Assembly: GCF_000518545.1 (NCBI RefSeq)
Contig: NZ_JADU01000011.1
Coordinates: 1 to 64,000, forward strand
From: Hallella seregens ATCC 51272
Lineage (GTDB): Bacteria; Bacteroidota; Bacteroidia; Bacteroidales; Bacteroidaceae
DNA length: 64,000 nucleotides
Direction: 5' to 3'
The first letter of the stretch is position 1, and the number at the start of each line of letters is the position of its first letter. Position numbers and translations under genes: made by a program. Below are positions 8,718-16,602 of the stretch, in pieces. The notes under the pieces are model-generated. The model saw only the letters and a program-made list of their open reading frames with translations. It made no database searches and was not told the DNA's origin.

Positions 8718-9875
8718 TCATTGATTTTCGAGCACGCGGACTTTGAGTGTCAGTGCCCGAAGGTCTTCCCTTTGCTGGGCCTGTTGCTTCTCGGCATCGA
8801 TTATCTGATGCGCGGTCTGCTGTTCGGCTTGCCGATGATATGCACTTCGCAGACTTTCCAGTTCCCGTTCTGTCTTGGCAATCATTGCATCCAGCTCTTC
8901 TATCTGGGCATAGAGCCGTCGGCTCTCGGCTTTCTTGAACTGGGAGGGCGAGGTGACAACACGCCCGTTGTTGATCACAAACCGCATGCCACCAGCCGCC
9001 ATGCCCGACTTGGCCTTGCGACGGGCTGCCAAGGTCCGCAGCCGGGTTAGTGCCTCGCTGCGGTTGCCAAACGCCCAAGTGTCTCTGATGCTGCGAATGG
9101 CAGCGTAGTGTTCCAGTTGACTCGTGCTGAGTCCGTCGTTGGTAAAGTCCTGACGAAGACCGGACGGAACAAAGGTATAGATGCACACGCTATCCTGCGG
9201 CTGGAACCTATCGCTGACCAGCCAGCCCAATGTATCTACGTCGTCAATGACGAGCAGGTAATCGTTGGCCGTGGAGTTGAAAGGCAGTCCGTAGTTTTCG
9301 GGCTTGTACCATTCGCCCTTGTCGGCATCGAAAGTTGTCATGAAGATGTCGCGCCCCCCTATGGAGCTTGGGCCTATCGCCGAGAAATAGAGCGTGGTGC
9401 CATCGGTTGAGAGGAAAGGGTAGTCCTGCCACATGTAGTCTTCGCCGGATATGTCGGCCAACCGCACGGGTTGCCCCCAAGCACTGCCCAATCGGGTCTG
9501 TGACCAGAGCGTGGTGCCGGTGGTGTCGCCGCCGGCGAAGATGCGCCGGTCACCAAACCCATCCTGATACTGCATCTGGCATCCGCCCTGCGCATTGGTG
9601 CCGGTCTGTCGGGCCGTCAGCCGTCCCACCTCGCTGTCTATGGGAATGGCTGCCAGAAAATCGGCCTTGGCCACCACCATGCTGTCTACAAACATCATCT
9701 TGGCCGTTGCGGGCAGCATGGTGCGATAGAGGCTGTTCGCCGGCGTTTCCTGCATTGCGGGCCTGCCCGCTTTCTTGGTAGGCCTGGCTTTCCCCGCGGT
9801 TCGCTGTCTCTGTGCATGCCCTGTCTCTGCTACAAGCAGGGCCATGACCATCAGCATTATGATTTTCTGTTTCAT
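8718..9875 (-). CDS. Exported PD40 beta-propeller protein with C-terminal coiled coil
   Basis: A 385-residue protein of unknown function. I place the start at 9875, where a signal peptide begins (MKQKIIMLMVMALLVAETG, cleavage after HA). A longer frame to 9935 would start upstream of the promoter TATCTTTG at 9897-9904 and is not used. The middle holds WD40-like PD40 repeats, for example DGTTLYFSAIG followed by GGRDIFMT, as in OmpA/TolB-associated periplasmic propellers. The last 70 residues are a charged coiled coil (QIEELDAMIAKTERELESL). Likely periplasmic or outer-membrane associated. Its product could contact the cell envelope, but no partner is apparent nearby. Confidence 0.7.
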   Translation of the reverse strand: MKQKIIMLMVMALLVAETGHAQRQRTAGKARPTKKAGRPAMQETPANSLYRTMLPATAKMMFVDSMVVAKADFLAAIPIDSEVGRLTARQTGTNAQGGCQMQYQDGFGDRRIFAGGDTTGTTLWSQTRLGSAWGQPVRLADISGEDYMWQDYPFLSTDGTTLYFSAIGPSSIGGRDIFMTTFDADKGEWYKPENYGLPFNSTANDYLLVIDDVDTLGWLVSDRFQPQDSVCIYTFVPSGLRQDFTNDGLSTSQLEHYAAIRSIRDTWAFGNRSEALTRLRTLAARRKAKSGMAAGGMRFVINNGRVVTSPSQFKKAESRRLYAQIEELDAMIAKTERELESLRSAYHRQAEQQTAHQIIDAEKQQAQQREDLRALTLKVRVLENQ

Positions 9876-10003
9876 CTGTCTCCTCAATTGGAAGAACAAA
9901 GATAAGGCTTTTCCGATAAACGCCGAAGCCGCCAAAGTGTTTTTTAGATAATATTAATAGGCATCGTCAGCCGGCGGACTGGCCTATTACAGACGTTCCA
10001 TCT

Positions 10004-12403
10004 TTAGGCCAGCAGGGTTGACGCCATGCTGGCGGCGGCACGCCGTCCGTCGCCCATGGCCAGAATCACCGTGGCACCGCCACGAACAATGTCGCCGCCT
10101 GCATAGAGTCCGGAGCGTGACGACATCATGTCTTCGTTCACCACGATGGTATTCTTCCGTCCGAGTTCCAGCCCGGGTATCGACTTCGGCACCAGCGGGT
10201 TGGGCGACACACCGACAGCCACAATCACCTGGTCGCACTCCAGCGTGACGGTCTGCCCCGTGATCTCCGGCCGCCGACGGCCAGAGGCATCGGGCTCACC
10301 CAGCTGCATCACGTCGAGCACGGCCGCGCAGATGCGCCCATTCTCGTCGCCCAGATACTCCTTGGGATTGTGGAGCGTGAGGAAGCGGATGCCTTCTTCC
10401 TTGGCATGCTTCACTTCTTCCAAACGGGCGGGCATCTCCGCTTCCGACCGGCGATAGACCAGCGTCACGTCGGCGCCCAGCCGTTTGGCCGTGCGACAGG
10501 AGTCCATGGCCGTGTTTCCACCGCCCACCACGATCACTTTCTTGCCCAGAATGATGGGCGTGTCGGTGTCGGGGTTGGCCGCATCCATCAGGTTCACGCG
10601 TGTCAGATACTCGTTGCTCGACATCACATTGATGAGATTCTCGCCCGGAATGTCCATAAAATTGGGCAGACCGGCTCCCGAAGCTACAAAGATTCCCTTG
10701 AATCCACGTTCTTCAAGTTCCTCTACCTTAATGGTTTTTCCAATGATAGTGTCTGTCTGGAAGTGCACGCCGGCACGCCGCAGATTGTCAATCTCCACGT
10801 CTACGATGCGATTGGGCAGACGGAACTCGGGAATGCCGTACTTGAGCACACCGCCAATCTCGTGCAGGGCCTCGAAGACATATACCTCGAATCCCCGCTT
10901 CACCATGTCGCCGGCAAAGCTCAGCCCCGCAGGGCCAGAGCCTACCACGGCCACCTTGATGCCGTTGCCCGGGGCAATCTCGGGCAGGGCCATCTGTCCG
11001 CTCTCCCGCTCGTAGTCGGCGGCAAACCGCTCCAGATAGCCGATGGCCACGGCCGGCTCGTTCATTTTGACGTGAATGCAGCGGCTCTCGCACTGTTTTT
11101 CCTGGGGACACACGCGGCCGCACACGGCCGGCAGGGCCGAAGTTTGCTTGAGCACCTTGGCGGCAGCGAGAAAGTTGCCCCGCTCTATGTTCTTGACAAA
11201 CGAGGGGATGTCGATGTTCACCGGGCATCCTTCCACGCACGTGGGCTTGGCGCAGTCCAGACAACGGTGGGATTCTCTCACGGCCATCTCTGCCGTCAGG
11301 CCTTGGTTCACCTCCTCGAGCCGGGTGGTGGAACGGTAGGTGGCATCCAGTTCGGGCATTTTCACCCGCTCAATGGCCATCCGTTCCTTTGCTTTCATCG
11401 CCGCACGCAAATCCTTGCGCCATTGAGCATTACGCGAGTAGTCCTCTGCTGATTCTGCCTCTTCCGCAGGAGGAAGCGACGGATTCCCTTGGAAAGTCTT
11501 CCCCGTCTCCTCTCCAGTGTGAGGAGGCAACGGCCCTCCTTGGGAGAACCCTCCAGTTTCTCCTCCAGCAGGAGAGGGAGCGGGGGAGGCTTGGTAATGC
11601 TCCATCTCCTCCCGCTCCACGTTTTTGAAAGTGCCCATGCGCTTCATCATCTCGTCCCAATCCACCTGATCGCCGTCGAACTCGGGGCCGTCGATGCACA
11701 CAAACTTGGTCTTACCGCCGATGGTGAGCCGGCAGGCGCCGCACATGCCCGTGCCGTCCACCATGATGGTATTGAGCGAAACGTCGTTGGGTATGCCGTA
11801 TTTCCGGGCCATCTGCGAGGTGAACTTCATCATGACAGGCGGGCCAATGGCCAGCACCTTGTCCACATGCTCGCGCCGAATCACCTGTTCCACGCCCACA
11901 GTCACCACGCCTTGCTGGCCGTAGGAGCCGTCATCGGTCATGATGATGACCTCGTCGCTGTATCGGGCCACATCGTCCACCATGATGACAAGGTTCTTCG
12001 TGCGGCCGGCCAGCACCGAAATGACACGGTTGCCGGCCTGCTTCAGAGCCATGAGAATGGACAGGATGGCCGCAATGCCAATGCCGCCGCCGGCACAAAT
12101 CACCGTACCGTAGTTCTCGATGCGCGAGGGATTGCCCAATGGGCCCACAATGTCGTGCACGGTGTCGCCTTCACGGAGCCGGCAGAATTTGGTAGACGAG
12201 AGACCCACCTCCTGGATGACGAGCGTCAACGTGCCCCTGGCGGCATCTGCCTTGGCAATGGTATAGGGCACGCGCTCGCTTTTCTGGTCCACCCGTACAA
12301 TGATGAAGTTGCCGGGACGGCAGCTCCGGGCTATGAGCGGAGCCTCCACCTCGAAGCAATATACTTTCTCGGAGAACTGCTCTTTCTTGATAATCTTGTT
12401 CAT
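10004..12403 (-). CDS. NfnAB-type fusion: ferredoxin-NADP reductase subunit fused to GltD-like flavoprotein
   Basis: An about 799-residue fusion of two electron-transfer modules. Residues 1-265 are a PyrK/NfnA-like FAD- and NAD-binding module with 2Fe-2S ligands in GTGMCGACR (219-225) and a further Cys at 236. Residues 325-799 are a GltD/NfnB-like module with two cysteine clusters for 4Fe-4S centres (CLDCAKPTCVEGCP and CGRVCPQEKQCESRC), a Rossmann FAD site (VVGSGPAGLSFAG) and an NADPH site (VVVGGGNTAMDSC). Such proteins balance NADH, NADPH and ferredoxin by electron bifurcation, though databases often label them glutamate synthase small subunit. An ATG at 12403 is preferred over an upstream TTG. 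The linker at residues 272-320 is a low-complexity insertion described separately. No glutamate synthase large subunit is adjacent, which supports the NfnAB reading. Confidence 0.85.
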   Translation of the reverse strand: MNKIIKKEQFSEKVYCFEVEAPLIARSCRPGNFIIVRVDQKSERVPYTIAKADAARGTLTLVIQEVGLSSTKFCRLREGDTVHDIVGPLGNPSRIENYGTVICAGGGIGIAAILSILMALKQAGNRVISVLAGRTKNLVIMVDDVARYSDEVIIMTDDGSYGQQGVVTVGVEQVIRREHVDKVLAIGPPVMMKFTSQMARKYGIPNDVSLNTIMVDGTGMCGACRLTIGGKTKFVCIDGPEFDGDQVDWDEMMKRMGTFKNVEREEMEHYQASPAPSPAGGETGGFSQGGPLPPHTGEETGKTFQGNPSLPPAEEAESAEDYSRNAQWRKDLRAAMKAKERMAIERVKMPELDATYRSTTRLEEVNQGLTAEMAVRESHRCLDCAKPTCVEGCPVNIDIPSFVKNIERGNFLAAAKVLKQTSALPAVCGRVCPQEKQCESRCIHVKMNEPAVAIGYLERFAADYERESGQMALPEIAPGNGIKVAVVGSGPAGLSFAGDMVKRGFEVYVFEALHEIGGVLKYGIPEFRLPNRIVDVEIDNLRRAGVHFQTDTIIGKTIKVEELEERGFKGIFVASGAGLPNFMDIPGENLINVMSSNEYLTRVNLMDAANPDTDTPIILGKKVIVVGGGNTAMDSCRTAKRLGADVTLVYRRSEAEMPARLEEVKHAKEEGIRFLTLHNPKEYLGDENGRICAAVLDVMQLGEPDASGRRRPEITGQTVTLECDQVIVAVGVSPNPLVPKSIPGLELGRKNTIVVNEDMMSSRSGLYAGGDIVRGGATVILAMGDGRRAAASMASTLLA
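11444..11590 (-). repeat. In-frame repeat array in the NfnAB linker
   Basis: The two modules are joined by about 49 residues made of degenerate copies, roughly PSPAGGETGGFSQGG, then PLPPHTGEETGKTFQGN, then PSLPPAEEAE. The DNA carries GGGGGAGGCTT and related CTCC-rich blocks that also form the intergenic hairpin at 42105-42148. It looks like an interspersed repeat that landed in a tolerant linker and stayed in frame. Confidence 0.6.
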
Positions 12404-12487
12404 GGTTCGCAATATCTTTAGTGGTTGTTTTTGTATAATGAGGTTGAGCAGGGTAGGGCGGATAGGGCCGGACGATAGGTGGAATGC

Positions 12488-12558
12488 GGCAGGGACATGC
12501 GCCCCGCATGTCTGTCAAGGCTTTGCGGCCACAGACATACAGGACGTATGTCCCTGCC
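12488..12558. repeat. 71-bp long-stem palindromic repeat
   Basis: Arms of 28 bases (12488-12515 and 12531-12558) pair with only four mismatches, all transitions, around a 15-base loop. The outer part is GGCAGGGACAT paired with ATGTCCCTGCC. It lies between the NfnAB gene start and the serS 3' end, so it might act as a terminator for serS, though no T-run follows. It has the form of a REP or MITE-like intergenic element. Confidence 0.7.
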
Positions 12559-12593
12559 AAATGTCAGCTGTTGTATATATATAATAAGGTGTC

Positions 12594-13886
12594 TTATCCG
12601 AAGTTCTTGTCGTCGAGCATCTCGAAGCCACAGTAGGGCACAAGCACTTTCGGCACGCGGATGCCCTCGGGCGTCTGGTTGTTCTCAATGATCGAAGCCA
12701 CGATGCGGGGCAGAGCGAGGGCCGAGCCGTTCAGCGTGTGGCAGAGTTCGGTCTTCTTGGTCTCCGCGCGGCGGAAGCGGCAGTGCAGCCGATTGGCCTG
12801 GTAGCTCTCGAAGTTGGACACCGACGACACCTCCAACCATCGCTTCTGGGCGGCGCTCCACACCTCGAAGTCATAGCAGATGGCCGACGTAAAGCTCATG
12901 TCGCCGCCGCAGAGCAGCAGGATGTGGTAGGGGAGTTCCAGCTTCTGCAGCAGACCTTCCACGTGGTTCAGCATCTCCTGCAGGCTCTCGTAAGAGTGTT
13001 CCGGCTTGTCAATGCGCACGATTTCCACCTTGTCGAACTGGTGTAGACGGTTCAGTCCGCGCACGTCCTTGCCGTAACTGCCGGCCTCGCGACGGAAGCA
13101 AGCCGAGTAGGCGCACCGCTTGACGGGCAGCTCTTTCTCGTCGAGAATCTCGTCGCGGAAGATGTTGGTCACCGGCACCTCGGCTGTGGGGATGAGGTAA
13201 AGGTTGTCGAGATTGGCATGATACATCTGTCCTTCCTTGTCGGGCAGCTGGCCCGTGCCGTAGCCGCTGGCCTCGTTGACCACGTAGGGCGGCTGCACTT
13301 CCAGGTAGCCCGACTTGCGGGCCTCGTCGAGAAAGAAGGCTTCCAGCGCACGCTGGAAGCGGGCCATCTTGCCCAGATAGATGGGGAAGCCGGCCCCGGT
13401 AATCTTCACTCCGAGGTCGAAGTCCACCAGATTGTACTTCTTCAGCAGGTCCCAGTGGCACAGCGCGTCGCCGTCCAGCTGGGGCATGGGGCCGCCTTCT
13501 TTCACCACCACGTTGTCCTCGGCGTCCTTGCCCTCGGGCACGGCGTCGTTGGGAATATTGGGAATCTGGAGCAGCACCTGCGTCATGTCCTCCTGTGCCT
13601 TGTCCATGATCTCCTGCAAAGCCTTGTCTGTGGCTTTCAACTCGGCCACGCGGTTCTTTATTTCTTCAGCCTCGGCCTTCTTGCCGTCCTTCATCAGTCC
13701 GCCAATCTGCTTGGCAAACTGGTTCTGCTGCTGCTTGTTGTTGTCGAGTTTCAGCTGTGTCTCGCGGCGCAGCTTGTCATATTCCAATACTTTCTCGACG
13801 GCTTCGCGTGCGCCCTGGAAGTGTTTCTTCTCCAGTCCTTTGACCACACGCTCCGTCTCTTCGCTTATAAGCTTCAGTGTAAGCAT
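12594..13886 (-). CDS. serS: Seryl-tRNA synthetase
   Basis: A 430-residue class II synthetase of normal length that charges tRNA-Ser. The N-terminal 100 residues form the long antiparallel coiled-coil arm that grips the extra arm of tRNA-Ser (LKLDNNKQQQNQFAKQIG). The catalytic core shows class II motif 2 (YSACFRREAGSYGKDVRG) and motif 3 (NGSALALPRIVASIIENNQ). A -7 element TACTTTTG at 13922-13929 lies about 40 bases upstream, so the gene has its own promoter and short leader. No partner gene shares the transcript. Confidence 0.97.
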   Translation of the reverse strand: MLTLKLISEETERVVKGLEKKHFQGAREAVEKVLEYDKLRRETQLKLDNNKQQQNQFAKQIGGLMKDGKKAEAEEIKNRVAELKATDKALQEIMDKAQEDMTQVLLQIPNIPNDAVPEGKDAEDNVVVKEGGPMPQLDGDALCHWDLLKKYNLVDFDLGVKITGAGFPIYLGKMARFQRALEAFFLDEARKSGYLEVQPPYVVNEASGYGTGQLPDKEGQMYHANLDNLYLIPTAEVPVTNIFRDEILDEKELPVKRCAYSACFRREAGSYGKDVRGLNRLHQFDKVEIVRIDKPEHSYESLQEMLNHVEGLLQKLELPYHILLLCGGDMSFTSAICYDFEVWSAAQKRWLEVSSVSNFESYQANRLHCRFRRAETKKTELCHTLNGSALALPRIVASIIENNQTPEGIRVPKVLVPYCGFEMLDDKNFG

Positions 13887-14127
13887 GATGCTGTGATTTT
13901 AAGAATTATCTATATTTCGGGCAAAAGTACAAAAAAACTGTGAGAGCGCAAACAATTTCGATGAAATAAGCGGCCGTTGCTTTCTTTTCGTTCACAGGTC
14001 TTTGTAATTTATCATAATCGCAATTATATTTGAAAAGTGGGGCGAACGGAGGCTGGAAAGCGGTGGGCCGTATTGCTAATAATTTATAATTTGAAGACCG
14101 GGAGCAGCTTGTTCTGGCATAATTACT

Positions 14128-14135
14128 TATCTTTG
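14128..14135 (+). promoter_or_regulatory. -7 element of the glutaredoxin-like gene
   Basis: TATCTTTG followed by CAAC, 31 bases before the ATG at 14167. It matches the TAnnTTTG consensus used by the primary sigma factor of Bacteroidota. Confidence 0.65.
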
Positions 14136-14166
14136 CAACTCATTAAACACTGTAAAGAATACGATT

Positions 14167-14460
14167 ATGATTAAGATGTATGGCATGAAAACCTGTCCGT
14201 ACTGCAGCTATGTGGAGAAACAGGTGGAAGGCAATCCCGATTTTCAGCTTGTGGACATTGGCGAACATGTGAAGAATCTGAAAGAGTTTCTCGACCTGCG
14301 CGACCATCATCCCGCTTTCGAGGAGGCCCGTCGCATTGGCGACGTGGGCATTCCCTGCTATGTGCGCGAGGATGGCAGCGTGACGTTGTCGTCGGCCGAG
14401 GTGGGTCTGGAGCCCATGCCCGACGGCCCTGCATGCAGCCTTGACGGCACCGGCTGCTGA
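14167..14460 (+). CDS. Glutaredoxin-like redox protein with CPYC active site
   Basis: A 97-residue thioredoxin-fold protein. The dithiol motif CPYC is at residues 10-13, straight after the first beta strand (MIKMYGMKT). The cis-proline region is VGIPCYV near residue 62. It probably reduces disulfides or mixed disulfides in the cytoplasm. It lacks a typical glutathione-binding TVP/GG signature, and an additional cysteine follows the cis-proline. The tail ends in CSLDGTGC, adding two more cysteines that might bind metal or act as a resolving pair. It stands alone with its own promoter, and hairpin repeats follow its stop codon. Confidence 0.75.
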   Translation: MIKMYGMKTCPYCSYVEKQVEGNPDFQLVDIGEHVKNLKEFLDLRDHHPAFEEARRIGDVGIPCYVREDGSVTLSSAEVGLEPMPDGPACSLDGTGC

Positions 14461-14586
14461 CCATGGGCACCTGTGTGCACGTCCTTTACTCATCGGCCGC
14501 CCGGCAGACCAAGCATCTGTTGGGCGGTTTGCGTAACGCGCCGCATAGTGGGCACTTGAAAGCAAAGCTATAATCGGCTTGCGACA

Positions 14587-14659
14587 ACACCGTAAACGCG
14601 AGCGGATTACGGTGTAATCGTATGGCCTTTTCGCCGCAAACGCGCGGCGATTACGCCGT
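14587..14659. repeat. Two tandem 9-11-9 hairpin repeats
   Basis: Unit A (14587-14615) has perfect 9-base arms ACACCGTAA and TTACGGTGT around the 11-base loop ACGCGAGCGGA. Unit B (14631-14659) has the same spacing with loop ACGCGCGGCGA and weaker arms. The loops share ACGCG..GCG(G)A with a third unit at 50008-50036, where the arms differ but still pair. They fill the gap between two convergent genes. Confidence 0.65.
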
Positions 14660-14687
14660 GCACGCGGAACCGTTGCACGGGGACGGT

Positions 14688-15443
14688 TTATCCCTCGCGC
14701 ACAAAATAAGGAATGGCGGGCTCGCCCAGCTGAGGCCGCCAGGCAAATCCCTCGTAGCCGAACTCGTGCAGGACTTCGACCGACGTGGGCTGCTGTTCCA
14801 GCAGCCAGCGTGTCATGGCTCCACGGCAGGCCTTGGCCCACACTGCCTGGACGGCCAGCTCTCCCCCACTGTCCACCATGAACATGGGCTGAACGACACG
14901 CAGCTCGCGGCAAAGCCGCCGCCAGTCGAACAGATGTTCGTATTCGCCCGTGCTGAGATGCACCAGCACACCGTCGTCGGCCAGCGTGCGGCGGATGAGC
15001 AAGTCGGTGAGTTTGTCCCTCCAGAAATGGAACAGCGGAACGTCGTTGGTGGCTGGAAGACTGATGGTTGGCACGATACGGTAAGGCGCGATTCCGTCCA
15101 GCGGCCGCAGCAGTCCGTAGAGATAGCACGTAATGCGTAGGTGCTCTTGGGCATAGTTGAGGGCCGACGGGCTGAGCGTTGTGGCCCGCAGGTGCTTGTA
15201 GGCCTGGCCGCTGTAGGCCATGATGGCCGGCCGGCGTTCGGCCAGCAGAAAGTTCTGGTAGCGCAGCCAGTTCTCGGCGACCAGCTTGGGGCTGCATTTC
15301 AGCCGGTCGCCCAGCTCGCCGGTATCCATCCGGGCCAGGTCGGCCGCAATGGCTTGGGCCGTGGCGTCAAACATGGGGACAGATTGGGGCTGCACCGTGC
15401 AGCGGCCATTCATCAGCTTGGCATCGGCAAGAAGTATTTGCAT
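14688..15443 (-). CDS. yaaA: YaaA family peroxide-stress protein
   Basis: A 251-residue DUF328/YaaA protein. In Escherichia coli the family member lowers intracellular free iron under hydrogen peroxide stress and binds DNA. The start is set at 15443, where the family's N-terminus MQILLADAK lies. A longer frame to 15638 would run through the terminator at 15537-15565 and is rejected. Recognisable family blocks are LVAENWLRYQNF, YSGQAYKHL, YGLLRPLDGIAPYR and FWRDKLTDLL. The promoter -7 TACCTTTG at 15475-15482 is only about 32 bases upstream of the ATG. The 3' end faces the hairpin repeats after the glutaredoxin gene. Confidence 0.9.
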   Translation of the reverse strand: MQILLADAKLMNGRCTVQPQSVPMFDATAQAIAADLARMDTGELGDRLKCSPKLVAENWLRYQNFLLAERRPAIMAYSGQAYKHLRATTLSPSALNYAQEHLRITCYLYGLLRPLDGIAPYRIVPTISLPATNDVPLFHFWRDKLTDLLIRRTLADDGVLVHLSTGEYEHLFDWRRLCRELRVVQPMFMVDSGGELAVQAVWAKACRGAMTRWLLEQQPTSVEVLHEFGYEGFAWRPQLGEPAIPYFVREG

Positions 15444-15474
15444 ATCGGCGGTTTTGGGAGTTTGTGTTGCGGTG

Positions 15475-15482
15475 CAAAGGTA
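15475..15482 (-). promoter_or_regulatory. -7 element of yaaA
   Basis: The minus strand reads TACCTTTG then CACC. It lies about 32 bases before the yaaA ATG and fixes the start choice for that gene. Confidence 0.6.
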
Positions 15483-15536
15483 AGGTTTTTGGGCGAATCC
15501 CGTCGTCCGGGGCCGGCTGTTTTTGCGTCGGGACAC

Positions 15537-15565
15537 AAAAAAACAAGACCTCTCGCGAGACCTTG
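15537..15565 (-). terminator. Rho-independent terminator of the small RNA
   Basis: A nine-pair stem, including two G-U pairs, closes a GCGA tetraloop and is followed by an uninterrupted run of seven T on the minus strand. Confidence 0.75.
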
Positions 15566-15785
15566 CATCTTTGTTGGCAGAACCTTGGTTCCGCTTTTGG
15601 AGCTTGATTGTGGGTTCACGCCTCACGGCGGAAACCAACGCTCATGCTTCAACTTGTTGTCCTGAATGGTTCAATCTTTGTTTACCTTAAACTAATTACC
15701 TAATGACTTAAACAATCTTTACCTAAAAACCTAAAACTAAAAACCTATATGAAACTACTAACCTAAAAATCTTATTAACCTTTTG
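15537..15785 (-). ncRNA. Probable structured small RNA of about 250 nt
   Basis: A complete transcription unit with no sizeable reading frame. Its -7 TATCTTTG lies at 15792-15799, with TTG 20 bases further upstream. It ends in a stem-loop at 15544-15565 with a GCGA tetraloop, followed by seven U. The 5' half is U/G-rich with repeated AGGUUUUUAGGU-like words. The 3' half holds compact hairpins, such as CGCC-GUGA-GGCG inside a GGUU/AACC stem and GAACC/GGUUC. Promoter-to-terminator size and layout fit Bacteroidota small RNAs such as the Bacteroidales-1 motif or a 6S-like RNA, but I cannot decide which. The longest AUG-led peptide I noticed is about nine codons. Confidence 0.6.
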
Positions 15786-15791
15786 ACGATG

Positions 15792-15822
15792 CAAAGATAC
15801 GGCGTTTCTCACGACTGCACAA
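15792..15822 (-). promoter_or_regulatory. Promoter of the small RNA (-33 TTG, -7 TATCTTTG)
   Basis: On the minus strand TTG (15820-15822) is separated by 20 bases from TATCTTTG (15792-15799), the spacing expected for the Bacteroidota primary sigma factor. This is the most complete promoter I found in the window. Confidence 0.65.
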
Positions 15823-15957
15823 TGTTTTCGCTCCTGTTTTCTCCCAAAACCGCTCAATTCTTGACCTAAATCAACAAGTTGTGTGCGGACACAACACAAA
15901 AACTCCTGTTCGTCGCAATGAATGTCCCCACGGCTTGCCGCTTTCAGAAAAAATCTC

Positions 15958-15965
15958 TATTTTTG
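15958..15965 (+). promoter_or_regulatory. -7 element of the nicotinamidase gene
   Basis: TATTTTTG followed by CATTTG, about 58 bases before the ATG at 16024. It supports starting the gene at 16024, since an upstream frame start at 15922 would precede the promoter. Confidence 0.55.
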
Positions 15966-16023
15966 CATTTGCAAGTACCCCTCACCCCGAAACTGTGAGG
16001 GCGGAGAAAACCCTGCAACGAAG

Positions 16024-16602
16024 ATGGAAGAAACGAAGAAGATAAAAAAGATGCTGCTCGTCGTGGATCCGCAGATCGATTTCATCGGTGGAACCCTACC
16101 CGTGCCCGGTGCGGCCGAGGCCATGGACGGGCTGGCCCGGTATGTAGAGACCCACGACGACTATGCCGTGAAGCTCGTCACGTCCGACTGGCACCCCTAT
16201 CGTCACGCATCGTTCGACCGTGAAGGCGGCCAGTGGCCGCCCCATTGCATCCAGCACTCGGCGGGGGCGGCCCTCTGGCAACCCCTGCTCGAGGCGCTCA
16301 ACCGCTCGCGCGGTGGCTTCACCTTATTATATAAGGGCGACCGGGTAGACCGCGAAGAATACTCCATCATGCAGAACGATCGGTCGGCTGCCGTCGTCGA
16401 CCGGCTGGTGCGGGCCCTCCGCATTGACCGGATAGACCTGTGCGGCCTGGCCGGCGACGTGTGCGTGCTCAACACCGCACGCGACCTGCTAGCCCTCTAC
16501 GGCCCCGGGCGGCTGCACCTGCTCACCCCCTACTCGCCCTCGCTCGACGATGGCAGCCGGCTGCGCGCCTTTGTCCGGGAAAACGGCATCACCGCCGAAT
16601 AG
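16024..16602 (+). CDS. pncA: Nicotinamidase (isochorismatase fold)
   Basis: A 192-residue cysteine hydrolase of the isochorismatase superfamily, predicted to deamidate nicotinamide to nicotinate for NAD salvage. The catalytic triad is visible: Asp in LLVVDPQIDF (about residue 15), Lys in LLYKGD and Cys in GDVCVLNTA. Metal ligands are present in TSDWHPYRHASF. The start at 16024 matches the family N-terminus and follows a -7 element. The stop codon is directly followed by the ATG of the Y-family polymerase gene, so the two are translationally linked. Pairing with a repair polymerase is not functionally obvious. Confidence 0.88.
   Translation: MEETKKIKKMLLVVDPQIDFIGGTLPVPGAAEAMDGLARYVETHDDYAVKLVTSDWHPYRHASFDREGGQWPPHCIQHSAGAALWQPLLEALNRSRGGFTLLYKGDRVDREEYSIMQNDRSAAVVDRLVRALRIDRIDLCGLAGDVCVLNTARDLLALYGPGRLHLLTPYSPSLDDGSRLRAFVRENGITAE

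Noticed and set aside
12404..12412. Upstream TTG start for NfnAB
   Set aside because: An ATG three codons later agrees with the family N-terminus.
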